A stretch of DNA of 6,690 bases from Victivallales bacterium (lineage in GTDB: Bacteria; Verrucomicrobiota; Lentisphaeria; Victivallales; Victivallaceae). A program made the position numbers and the translations under genes. The notes under the pieces were generated by a model. It made no database searches. It was given only the letters and a program-made list of their open reading frames with translations, and was not told where the DNA came from. Shown one piece after another: positions 1 to 5,646 of this stretch (the stretch's first letter is position 1; each line of letters begins with the position of its first letter). The stretch spans positions 1-6,690 of the forward strand of contig DAOWBJ010000096.1 in NCBI GenBank assembly GCA_030634125.1. Reading direction: 5' to 3'.

Positions 1-1879
1 TATCGCTTATGATAATAGTGTCTTTTTTCGTGTCATAGACAGACTCAAGCCCAAACGTACCGCTGCAGTCGAAGATATCCAGGATGTAATCGAAAAAGAG
101 CTCTACAAAGCACGCTATTTTGACGTGATGAAATCCTTTATGCTCTATCGTCTGATGCATAAGATGAAACGTGAACACTCTCATGGCTTTAATGAAGACA
201 CAACCTATATCAATGCGGTTCAGACCATAGAAGAGTATATCAATGGAACAGACTGGCGTATAAAAGCCAACTCCAATACGGGGTACTCTAATGCTGGATT
301 GGTCAACAACAGTGCGGGTAAGGTGATCGCCAACTACTGGCTTGACAAGATCTACTCCAAAGAGGAGGGTTACGCTCATCGCAATGGAGACTATCACATC
401 CATGATCTTGACTGTCTGACCGGATACTGCGCGGGCTGGAGTCTGCGTCAGTTACTGCAGGAAGGTTTCAAAGGCAGCAGCGGACGCGCCAGTGCGGGCC
501 CTGCAAAACATTTCGATACAGCTCTGGGACAGATCGTAAATTTTTTATCCACTTTACAGACAGAATGGGCGGGAGCGCAGGCTTTCAGTTCATTTGATAC
601 TTTGCTCGCCCCGTTCATCAGAGAAGACGGATTAACTTATAAGCAAATCAAACAGAGCATACAACAGTTTGTTTTTGGCTTGAATATCGCGAGTCGCTGG
701 GGTCAAACTCCATTTACCAACCTGACTTTTGACTGGATTGTGCCTGAAGATTTGAAGGACAATCCGGTAATTATCGGCGGCGGACTTCTGGACGGCAAAT
801 ATTACCGTGATTATCAGGAAGAAATGAATCTGATTAACAAAGCATTTCTTGAAGTTATGAGTCAGGGAGACCGCGATGGTAGAATTTTCACTTTCCCGAT
901 TCCAACTTATAACATTACTGATGATTTTGACTGGGACAGCGAAAACGCTAAACTCTTATTCGAAGTTACCGGCAAGTACGGCTTGCCGTATTTCCAGAAC
1001 TTCATCAACAGCGAATTGAATCCCGGTGATGTCCGCAGCATGTGCTGCCGTCTGCAAATGGACGTGCGCGAACTGCGCAACAAAACCGGCGGGCTTTTCG
1101 GCGCGGGCGAACAAACAGGTTCAATTGGCGTGGTCACTATGAACCTGCCACGTATCGGTTACATCGCTAAAAATGAAAAAGAATTTTTTGCCCGTCTCGG
1201 TAATCTCATGCTGTTGGCAATGGAATCTCTTGAAACTAAACGCAAAGTTGTTCAACGTTATCTCGAAGGCGATCTTTTACCATACACCAAAACTTATCTG
1301 CCGAATCTGGAAAATCATTTCAGTACAATCGGTCTGGTCGGTATGAATGAAGCATGCTTGAACTTCCTCGGATGTTCGATCTGCGATGAGGAAGGTAATG
1401 CTTTCGCCTTGAAAGTTCTGGATTTCATGCGCAACAAGCTTCAGGATTTCCAGGAATCCTCCGGTCATATTTACAATCTCGAAGCAACTCCTGCCGAAGG
1501 TACAAGTTTCAGGCTGGCGCGTCTTGACCGTAAACGTTTCCAGGACATTATTTGTGCCGGCGATACTAATCCATATTACACAAACTCAAGTCAGCTGCCG
1601 GTTGGTTACACTGATGACTTGTTTGAAGCACTGGATCTGCAGGATCCATTACAGGCAATGTATACCGGCGGAACTGTTTTCCACGGTTTTGTCGGCGAAC
1701 GTATCGAAGACCCGGCACAGGTTGCGGCTCTGGTCAAACGAGTTGCAAGCACCTATCGTCTTCCATATTTCACTATAACCCCGTCATTCAGTATTTGTCC
1801 GGTTCATGGCTATATACCGGGCGAACATTCGGAGTGTCCTTTAGAAGTCGAAGAAGAAACACTCAAAGTAGTAGGATAA
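1..1879 (+). CDS. nrdD: Anaerobic (class III) ribonucleoside-triphosphate reductase, large part, 5'-partial and lacking the glycyl-radical tail
   Basis: This protein reduces ribonucleoside triphosphates to deoxyribonucleotides in the cytoplasm without oxygen, using thiyl and glycyl radicals. The frame is open from base 2 with no stop, and residues coded at 2-124 continue an ATP-cone-like allosteric domain (VEDIQD..IE..L). The GTG at 125 is therefore internal and the true start lies left of the window; 625 residues are visible. Family landmarks in order are HIHDLD followed by YCAGW (Cys codon 428-430), RSMCCRL (Cys codons 1043-1048, expected to include the thiyl-radical cysteine), GLFGAGEQTGSIGVVTMNLPR, and a C-terminal zinc-knuckle start, CPVHGY..GEH..CP (1796-1840). 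Normal NrdD continues with the last zinc cysteine and an RVxGY radical loop. Here the chain ends in a short acidic tail (LEVEEETLKVVG) and TAA. The missing part is encoded by the next gene. The family call is very secure; that the split protein is functional is inference. Confidence 0.95.
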   Translation, partial: IAYDNSVFFRVIDRLKPKRTAAVEDIQDVIEKELYKARYFDVMKSFMLYRLMHKMKREHSHGFNEDTTYINAVQTIEEYINGTDWRIKANSNTGYSNAGLVNNSAGKVIANYWLDKIYSKEEGYAHRNGDYHIHDLDCLTGYCAGWSLRQLLQEGFKGSSGRASAGPAKHFDTALGQIVNFLSTLQTEWAGAQAFSSFDTLLAPFIREDGLTYKQIKQSIQQFVFGLNIASRWGQTPFTNLTFDWIVPEDLKDNPVIIGGGLLDGKYYRDYQEEMNLINKAFLEVMSQGDRDGRIFTFPIPTYNITDDFDWDSENAKLLFEVTGKYGLPYFQNFINSELNPGDVRSMCCRLQMDVRELRNKTGGLFGAGEQTGSIGVVTMNLPRIGYIAKNEKEFFARLGNLMLLAMESLETKRKVVQRYLEGDLLPYTKTYLPNLENHFSTIGLVGMNEACLNFLGCSICDEEGNAFALKVLDFMRNKLQDFQESSGHIYNLEATPAEGTSFRLARLDRKRFQDIICAGDTNPYYTNSSQLPVGYTDDLFEALDLQDPLQAMYTGGTVFHGFVGERIEDPAQVAALVKRVASTYRLPYFTITPSFSICPVHGYIPGEHSECPLEVEEETLKVVG

Positions 1880-1911
1880 TTTTTTTAAATAAAACATTAA
1901 CAAATAAAGTC

Positions 1912-1917
1912 AGGAGA
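1912..1917 (+). promoter_or_regulatory. Shine-Dalgarno site of the glycyl-radical small gene
   Basis: AGGAGA lies 6 nt before the ATG at 1924, in an A-rich leader. It fixes the start of the small downstream gene and shows that this gene is translated independently, not only by frameshifting from nrdD. It is among the strongest ribosome sites in the window, as expected if the small chain must be made at least as abundantly as the large one. Confidence 0.8.
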
Positions 1918-1923
1918 AAGAAA

Positions 1924-2076
1924 ATGGCTAAGTGCGGACAAAAGAACGAAGTTTACAGCAGAGTTTGCGGATATTTCAGACCGGTAACGGATTGGAACAA
2001 AGGCAAAAGAGAAGAGTTCAAAGACAGGAAGGCTTATCTGGCAAATTGCTCTGCTAAAGGGTGCAAAGTAGCATAA
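1924..2076 (+). CDS. Stand-alone glycyl-radical domain of anaerobic ribonucleotide reductase (split NrdD C-terminus)
   Basis: This 50-residue protein matches only the last part of class III ribonucleotide reductases. Cys4-Gly5 correspond to the final zinc-knuckle cysteine. EVYSRVCGY (residues 9-17) is the radical loop, with Gly16 (codon 1969-1971) the predicted site of the glycyl radical. FRPVTDWNKGKREEFKDRK (18-36) is the conserved segment that follows it in family members. Two further cysteines (42, 47) lie near the C-terminus. The gene starts 44 nt after the nrdD stop, in a different frame, with its own AGGAGA site. The upstream extension of this frame overlaps nrdD out of frame and is not homologous, so ATG 1924 is the start. 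The inferred role is to dock on the large NrdD chain, complete its zinc site and carry the radical installed by NrdG. It is comparable in concept to the YfiD/GrcA spare part of pyruvate formate-lyase, but here it is the only copy in view. Confidence 0.9.
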   Translation: MAKCGQKNEVYSRVCGYFRPVTDWNKGKREEFKDRKAYLANCSAKGCKVA

Positions 2077-2089
2077 ATATTGTATTTAT
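2073..2089 (+). other. AT-only hairpin overlapping the small-gene stop codon
   Basis: ATAAATA (2073-2079) and TATTTAT (2083-2089) are perfect inverted copies around a 3-nt loop. The left arm overlaps the TAA of the small gene. With seven A-T pairs it is weak alone, but it lies directly before the terminator hairpin and may stabilise the 3' end of the transcript. No U-tract follows it, so it is not itself a terminator. Confidence 0.4.
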
Positions 2090-2090
2090 A

Positions 2091-2127
2091 AAGCACTCTT
2101 TCGTTCCGCGGGGGAGTGCTTTTTTTT
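2091..2127 (+). terminator. Rho-independent terminator between the split nrdD genes and nrdG
   Basis: AAGCACTC (2091-2098) pairs perfectly with GAGTGCTT (2114-2121) around a GC-containing loop, and a run of eight T follows (2120-2127). It ends only 5 nt before the ribosome site of nrdG, and I see no room for a separate nrdG promoter after it. nrdG is therefore probably made by read-through, giving less activase than reductase. Confidence 0.85.
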
Positions 2128-2132
2128 ATTGC

Positions 2133-2140
2133 AAAGGGGA
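2133..2140 (+). promoter_or_regulatory. Shine-Dalgarno site of nrdG
   Basis: AAAGGGGA lies 3 nt before the ATG at 2144 (4 nt counting from the GGGG core). This short but usable spacing selects ATG 2144 over the in-frame TTG at 2129, which lies within the T-rich end of the terminator and upstream of the ribosome site. Confidence 0.65.
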
Positions 2141-2143
2141 AAA

Positions 2144-2863
2144 ATGAATATCCGTGGAATGGTACGCTTTACCCTGGTGGATTTCCCGGGGAAAATGGCC
2201 TGTGTGGCTTTTGTCGGTGATTGTAATTTCCGCTGCGGCTACTGCCATAATCCATGTCTGGTTTTTGACCCTGAAAGCCAACCATTAATCAGTGAAGATG
2301 AATTCTTTGAATTTCTTAAAAAAAGACAAGGCAAGCTTGACGGGGTAGTCGTCAGCGGCGGCGAACCAATTTTGCGCAAAGCGCTTTTGTCTTTCATCAG
2401 GAAAATAAAAGAGATGGGGTTTTTGGTAAAACTCGACACCAACGGAAGTATACCGGAAAAAGTTTTTGAAATTCATAATGAAGCCGGTCTTGACGCGCTG
2501 GGCGTTGACTACAAAGCTCCTTTAGATAAATATAATGAAATTTCTCAATGTCATCATGTGCCGGAACTTGGTAAGAAAACTCTGAAAGTTATCAAATTCG
2601 CTCTGGAGAAAGATATTTTTATCGATGTACGCACTACTGTTCACAAAGCTCTGCTCTCTGAAACTGACTTAATAAAAATGCGCGAAGAACTCTCCTCTGC
2701 CGGTTTAAAAACATGGACCTTGCAGCAGTTCAACCCCGGCGAAATAATTGATGATTCCCTGCTGGAAAAAGATACTTACAATGATCTTGAACTGATTAAA
2801 ATAGCACACAGTTTAGGTGATACCAATGTCCGTGGTTTAAGCGGCATTATTATCAGTAAATAA
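2144..2863 (+). CDS. nrdG: Anaerobic ribonucleotide reductase activating protein (radical SAM, NrdG2 type)
   Basis: This 239-residue radical-SAM enzyme uses a [4Fe-4S] cluster and S-adenosylmethionine to abstract a hydrogen from the NrdD glycine, generating the radical. The cluster motif is C27-x3-C31-x2-C34 (CNFRCGYC), followed by HNP as in activating enzymes. SGGEP (71-75) is the SAM-binding region. The N-terminal LVDFPGK and the later QQFNPG and NVRGL segments match the longer NrdG2 group (the TIGR02495-type family) more than the short E. coli NrdG. It directly follows the split nrdD pair, so its natural substrate is probably Gly16 of the small protein. Its stop lies 2 bp from the stop of the convergent LacI gene. 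An intrinsic terminator just upstream probably limits its expression. Confidence 0.93.
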   Translation: MNIRGMVRFTLVDFPGKMACVAFVGDCNFRCGYCHNPCLVFDPESQPLISEDEFFEFLKKRQGKLDGVVVSGGEPILRKALLSFIRKIKEMGFLVKLDTNGSIPEKVFEIHNEAGLDALGVDYKAPLDKYNEISQCHHVPELGKKTLKVIKFALEKDIFIDVRTTVHKALLSETDLIKMREELSSAGLKTWTLQQFNPGEIIDDSLLEKDTYNDLELIKIAHSLGDTNVRGLSGIIISK

Positions 2864-2865
2864 TT

Positions 2866-3873
2866 TTACGCTGACTGGCGCAAAACTAATTCCATCTTGA
2901 CTTTTATTTGTATTTTTTTGGTATTTTTTAATAAAACTTTGCTTAAAAGAGCTTTCGCTGTCAATCTTCCAAGTTCGCGGTTTGGTTGAGCGATGGTAGT
3001 TAAGGGCGGCGAACTGAACATTGCCAGTTCGCGATTATCAAAACCGATCAAAGCAATGTCTTCCGGCACCCGTTTCCCCAAAGATTTAAAGCCCAGAGCA
3101 ATGCCTGACGCTAAATAATCAGAATAAGCAATCACACCGTCAACATCCGGCTGCTCACTCAAAATTTTCACCGCGGCATCCCGTCCTGTTTTAGAAATTT
3201 CTTCAAGTCCGCCAGACTTTATAGATACTATGCGAGAAGAAATTCCAGCATCAACAACCGCCGCATTGTAGCCCTCAAAACGCTGATCAGAAATTTTTTG
3301 CCCTGCAAAAACGATATTACGGCGACCTTTTTTAAGCAAATATTTCACACCATCATAAACCCCCTGCCTGCGGTCAACATAAACACTGTCATATTCAAGA
3401 CTGCCGGCATAAGATATTAGTATTGCCGGAATCCCTGCTTTTTCTGCGATATTATATAATTTCATTGCCATCGCGTTTTCGCTCAAAAAAATTATTCCCG
3501 CGGGCTTTTGCCACAGTATATTTGAAAAAAGCTTTTCGCTTTCGGCTGAATATTCCGGCGATGAATACATGTAATGCATATTTGGTTCATAGCTGTCGGT
3601 AGTTAAATATTCTTTAATTCCAAAGACCTTATCCATAGCCATGGAATCGCAAGCCGAAGATGGTTCATTAACTATATTGATTACAGCTATTTCGTAGCTG
3701 CGGCTGGAACGAAGGCTTTGAGCCGCGCGGTTCGGCTGATAGTTCAGCTCCACCACCGCCGCGTCAACAAGTTTCTGTGCTTTTTCCGAAACGTAACCGC
3801 TGTGCCGTATCGCCCGGCTGACAGTATTCATAGATAATCCGGTCTTAGCGGCTATATCTTTCAAGCTTGCCAT
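2866..3873 (-). CDS. LacI-family transcriptional repressor, ligand unknown
   Basis: This 335-residue protein has the full LacI/GalR layout. An N-terminal helix-turn-helix (residues 3-22, LKDIAAKTGLSMNTVSRAI) has Met15, Asn16 and Arg20 at the positions of the LacI base-reading residues. A hinge helix follows (NYQPNRAAQSLRS, 44-56), then a periplasmic-binding-protein-like ligand domain from about 60 to the end, with the characteristic GFDNRELA, SPPLTTIAQP and C-terminal ELVLRQS segments. The start is supported by AAGGA on the - strand (3884-3880), 6 nt before the ATG. Family members usually sense sugars or nucleosides. No transport or catabolic gene lies beside it, so its ligand and targets cannot be named. 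The upstream promoter overlaps a LacI-type palindrome, suggesting autoregulation. It converges on nrdG with 2 bp between stops; no obvious terminator separates them. Confidence 0.93.
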   Translation of the reverse strand: MASLKDIAAKTGLSMNTVSRAIRHSGYVSEKAQKLVDAAVVELNYQPNRAAQSLRSSRSYEIAVINIVNEPSSACDSMAMDKVFGIKEYLTTDSYEPNMHYMYSSPEYSAESEKLFSNILWQKPAGIIFLSENAMAMKLYNIAEKAGIPAILISYAGSLEYDSVYVDRRQGVYDGVKYLLKKGRRNIVFAGQKISDQRFEGYNAAVVDAGISSRIVSIKSGGLEEISKTGRDAAVKILSEQPDVDGVIAYSDYLASGIALGFKSLGKRVPEDIALIGFDNRELAMFSSPPLTTIAQPNRELGRLTAKALLSKVLLKNTKKIQIKVKMELVLRQSA

Positions 3874-3907
3874 AAATAATCCTTGAATAAAGTTTTATTG
3901 CTTAAGC

Positions 3908-3925
3908 TATCTCAACGTTAACATA
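3908..3925. promoter_or_regulatory. Candidate LacI-family operator
   Basis: This 18-bp pseudo-palindrome is centred on AACGTT (3914-3919) with 7 of 9 symmetric pairs matching. The central CG is typical of LacI-family operators. It covers the predicted transcription start of the adjacent repressor gene, where bound protein would block RNA polymerase. It was identified by symmetry and position only; no second operator with the same flanks was found in the window. Confidence 0.4.
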
Positions 3926-3951
3926 ATACTGTTATTCCGGGCAAAAAGCAA
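3923..3951 (-). promoter_or_regulatory. Sigma70-type promoter of the LacI-family gene
   Basis: Read on the - strand, TTGCTT (3951-3946) and TATTAT (3928-3923) are separated by exactly 17 nt. The predicted start is near 3916, giving a leader of about 43 nt before the ATG at 3873. The transcription start falls inside the candidate operator. Confidence 0.55.
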
Positions 3952-3979
3952 GCAGGCTGGATACTAAATAGTAAAATAA

Positions 3980-4006
3980 TTCCAGAAAATCAAATTTTTT
4001 GTGGAA
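3980..4006. repeat. Imperfect inverted repeat in the intergenic region
   Basis: The arms 3980-3989 and 3997-4006 pair at 9 of 10 positions (TTCCA and AAAA against TTTT and TGGAA, with one G-G mismatch) around a 7-nt loop. No U-tract follows on the + strand. It could be a regulator site or a chance structure in AT-rich DNA. Confidence 0.35.
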
Positions 4007-4130
4007 AAGAACGTTACTAATAAAATTTGTACAGATAAAAGTAGAAAAAGTTGACTTTAAACAGTAATGTACCTGATTGATAAATTATAAATTATACAAC
4101 TGGCTTTTAAGACCGGTATAAAATACTTTT

Positions 4131-4134
4131 GGAG
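4131..4134 (+). promoter_or_regulatory. Shine-Dalgarno site selecting a TTG start
   Basis: GGAG lies 7 nt before TTG 4142. The frame has a stop at 4088-4090 and no ATG or GTG between that stop and 4142. The first in-frame ATG (about residue 32) would cut through the membrane segment, so TTG is the best start. Confidence 0.6.
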
Positions 4135-4141
4135 ATATATT

Positions 4142-4603
4142 TTGGAAAAGCCTGTACATTCGGCAAATTTCAAAAAAGATTACATTGCTTATTCGGCAAT
4201 TGTAATTTTTTTCCTGATTATATCTTTTGAGCTTTTCATGGCAATTTTCATTCCAGCGCATTTGCAGATGGAAGGAGTTTGGAGTGAAGAGGTTGCGCGT
4301 CAGGAAATGATCAACAATTTTGATTATACCCGTAACGGTTTTCTGCATTTCAACTCCAAGGAAGAATATGCGGAAGGTGAAGCAAAGATTATTGCCGACA
4401 GTTTGACTCCGCTGGCGGAGTACTTGCGTCAATATCAATATCAGATAAGCTTTAAAGAAATTAAAGAAATTGAAAAAACAATGACCGGTATTCCCAAGTT
4501 CCTCAATCACTTAAGGAAAAAAGGAGCTTACAGTACCGATACTAAGCTGAAAGCTGAAAAATTTATTGAAACACTAAAAAAAGAAATGGCAAAAACTAAC
4601 TAA
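4142..4603 (+). CDS. Uncharacterised single-pass membrane protein in the lipopolysaccharide sugar operon
   Basis: I do not recognise this 153-residue protein. It starts with TTG. It has a short charged N-terminus (FKKDY, residues 10-14), one hydrophobic segment (about 15-38, YIAYSAIVIFFLIISFELFMAIF), and a polar C-terminal part of about 110 residues rich in Glu and Lys, predicted mostly helical (SFKEIKEIEKTM, TKLKAEKFIETLKKEM). Basic residues before the membrane segment suggest the N-terminus stays in the cytoplasm and the C-terminal part is periplasmic. It ends 31 nt before hldA and shares that gene's direction, so a link to envelope or lipopolysaccharide biogenesis is plausible but only by context. 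A 141-codon ORF on the opposite strand overlaps it, but that one lacks operon context. Confidence 0.7.
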   Translation: MEKPVHSANFKKDYIAYSAIVIFFLIISFELFMAIFIPAHLQMEGVWSEEVARQEMINNFDYTRNGFLHFNSKEEYAEGEAKIIADSLTPLAEYLRQYQYQISFKEIKEIEKTMTGIPKFLNHLRKKGAYSTDTKLKAEKFIETLKKEMAKTN

Positions 4604-4622
4604 GTTGAGCTTTACATTTTTT

Positions 4623-4626
4623 GGAG
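4623..4626 (+). promoter_or_regulatory. Shine-Dalgarno site of the heptose kinase gene
   Basis: GGAG lies 8 nt before ATG 4635. It selects this ATG over the in-frame TTG at 4605, which follows the preceding stop by one base, has no ribosome site of its own, and would add ten residues not found in the family. Confidence 0.65.
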
Positions 4627-4634
4627 AATATCTT

Positions 4635-5645
4635 ATGAAAAAGACTCGTCTCACACAAATCGTTGATAAATTTCGTGATATGAGAATCGCGGTAGTCGGT
4701 GATTTAATGCTTGACGTTTATATTTGGGGCAAAACTTCACGAATTTCCCCCGAAGCTCCGGTTCCAATTGTCCAGGTCAAGAAAAAAAGCTGCTGTCTCG
4801 GCGGAGCCGCAAACGTAATGCGCAATGTCGTTACTTTAGGCGGCAAAGTTAAAGCTTACGGTATTATCGGAAATGATTCCGACGGCAATGAGATGAAAAA
4901 GCTTTTTGAAAGTTACAGCATTGATCCGGCAAGCCTGTCCGTTGATAAATCGCGGCGCACGACCAAAAAACAACGCATCATTGCTTCGGCACAGCAACTC
5001 CTGCGTGTTGATTTTGAAGATACTGAAAAGCTTGATGATATTATTCGTCAGGAAATAATTATTGAACTTAAAAAATTAATAGATTCCAAAGCGGTTGACG
5101 CTATAATCTTTGAGGATTACGGCAAAGGTGTTTTGAATGAGGAAATGCTCAATCAGATTATCGTTTGTGCCGGAGAAAAGAATATCATAACTTCGCTTGA
5201 CCCGAAACCCGGTCATTTGCTGAAAGTAAAAGGTTTGACAGTAATGAAACCGAACCGCAGTGAAGCTTTCGCGATCACCGGAACCTTTTCGCGGGGAAAC
5301 GGCATGGCGGTGAAAGATGACAAGCAGTTACACGCTGTTGCGGCGCGGCTGCTGGATGAATGGGAACCGGATTATTTAATAATTTCATTAGCGGCACAAG
5401 GCATGGCACTGTTCCGCAAAAACGCGGAGATGGTGGTAATTCCGACAAAAGCGCGTGAAGTTTATGATGTATCAGGAGCCGGCGACACAGTTATCGCGGC
5501 TTTCACTCTAGCTTTGAGTACGGGAGCAGATCCCGTGGAAGCCGCGGAAATAGCTAATCACGCCGCCGGAATTGTCGTCGGCAAAGTCGGCACAGTTACG
5601 GTCAGCAAAGACGAATTGCTTGAAAGTTTTAACAGGGGGATATAA
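4635..5645 (+). CDS. hldA: D-glycero-beta-D-manno-heptose-7-phosphate kinase (monofunctional, RfaE domain I)
   Basis: This 336-residue cytoplasmic PfkB/ribokinase-family enzyme phosphorylates heptose 7-phosphate to the 1,7-bisphosphate, an early step toward ADP-heptose for the lipopolysaccharide inner core. Diagnostic segments are VVGDLMLDVYIWG (20-32), SRISPEAPVPIV (35-46), GGAANVMRNV (56-65), FEDYGKGVL (159-167), SLDPKP (187-192), MKPNRSEA (204-211), DVSGAGDTV (278-286, catalytic base Asp284) and VVGKVGTVTVS (314-324). E. coli HldE fuses this kinase to a nucleotidyltransferase. Here the protein ends after the kinase domain, so a separate HldC-type partner is expected elsewhere in the genome. 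kdsB follows after 1 nt, and its ribosome site lies within the end of this gene, indicating translational coupling. Confidence 0.93.
   Translation: MKKTRLTQIVDKFRDMRIAVVGDLMLDVYIWGKTSRISPEAPVPIVQVKKKSCCLGGAANVMRNVVTLGGKVKAYGIIGNDSDGNEMKKLFESYSIDPASLSVDKSRRTTKKQRIIASAQQLLRVDFEDTEKLDDIIRQEIIIELKKLIDSKAVDAIIFEDYGKGVLNEEMLNQIIVCAGEKNIITSLDPKPGHLLKVKGLTVMKPNRSEAFAITGTFSRGNGMAVKDDKQLHAVAARLLDEWEPDYLIISLAAQGMALFRKNAEMVVIPTKAREVYDVSGAGDTVIAAFTLALSTGADPVEAAEIANHAAGIVVGKVGTVTVSKDELLESFNRGI
5634..5640 (+). promoter_or_regulatory. Shine-Dalgarno site of kdsB inside the end of hldA
   Basis: AGGGGGA lies 6 nt before ATG 5647 and overlaps the last hldA codons. It fixes the kdsB start; the longer in-frame reading from 5572 would overlap hldA by about 74 bases and add non-family residues. 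Confidence 0.7.
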
Positions 5646-5646
5646 A

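Larger units (their letters stand above)
3874..4141. other. Divergent intergenic region between the repressor gene and the envelope operon
   Basis: These 268 AT-rich bases contain the repressor promoter and candidate operator near the left end and an inverted repeat at 3980-4006. A second AACGTT core lies at 4010-4015, 96 bp from the first. For the rightward operon I see a good -35 (TTGACT, 4051-4056), but the hexamer 17 nt later (TGATTG) is a poor -10. A separate TATAAA at 4117-4122 lacks a good -35. The rightward promoter is therefore unresolved. I see no RNA gene or convincing ORF. Confidence 0.5.

Noticed and set aside
125..130. GTG/ATG at 125-130 as the start of nrdD
   Set aside because: The frame is open to the left edge and the upstream residues continue an ATP-cone-like domain typical of NrdD, so this is internal.
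907..1468. Antisense reading frames inside nrdD
   Set aside because: They are shadows of a strongly conserved coding sequence and have no recognisable protein features.
1795..1923. Upstream extension of the small glycyl-radical gene, or a -1 frameshift from nrdD into it
   Set aside because: No slippery heptamer is visible in the overlap, and the extension is nrdD read out of frame. A fusion would insert unrelated residues into the zinc knuckle. The ATG at 1924 has a strong ribosome site.
2864..2885. Hairpin at the convergent ends of nrdG and the repressor gene as a bidirectional terminator
   Set aside because: TTTT-CGC can pair with GCG-AAAA, but the T and A runs are on the wrong sides for intrinsic termination in either direction, and the GC stem is only three pairs.
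3900..3907. GCTTAAGC 8-bp perfect palindrome in the repressor leader
   Set aside because: It does not extend beyond eight bases and lacks the CG-centred form of LacI-family operators; it is probably chance.
4085..4510. 141-codon reading frame on the - strand
   Set aside because: It lies opposite the membrane-protein gene, which has a ribosome site and operon context; the antisense product resembles no known family.
4605..4634. TTG at 4605 as the hldA start
   Set aside because: It has no ribosome site and the added residues are not in the family; ATG 4635 has GGAG at good spacing.
5572..5646. Longer kdsB start overlapping hldA
   Set aside because: The added residues are hldA read out of frame, and the conserved KdsB N-terminus begins at ATG 5647.
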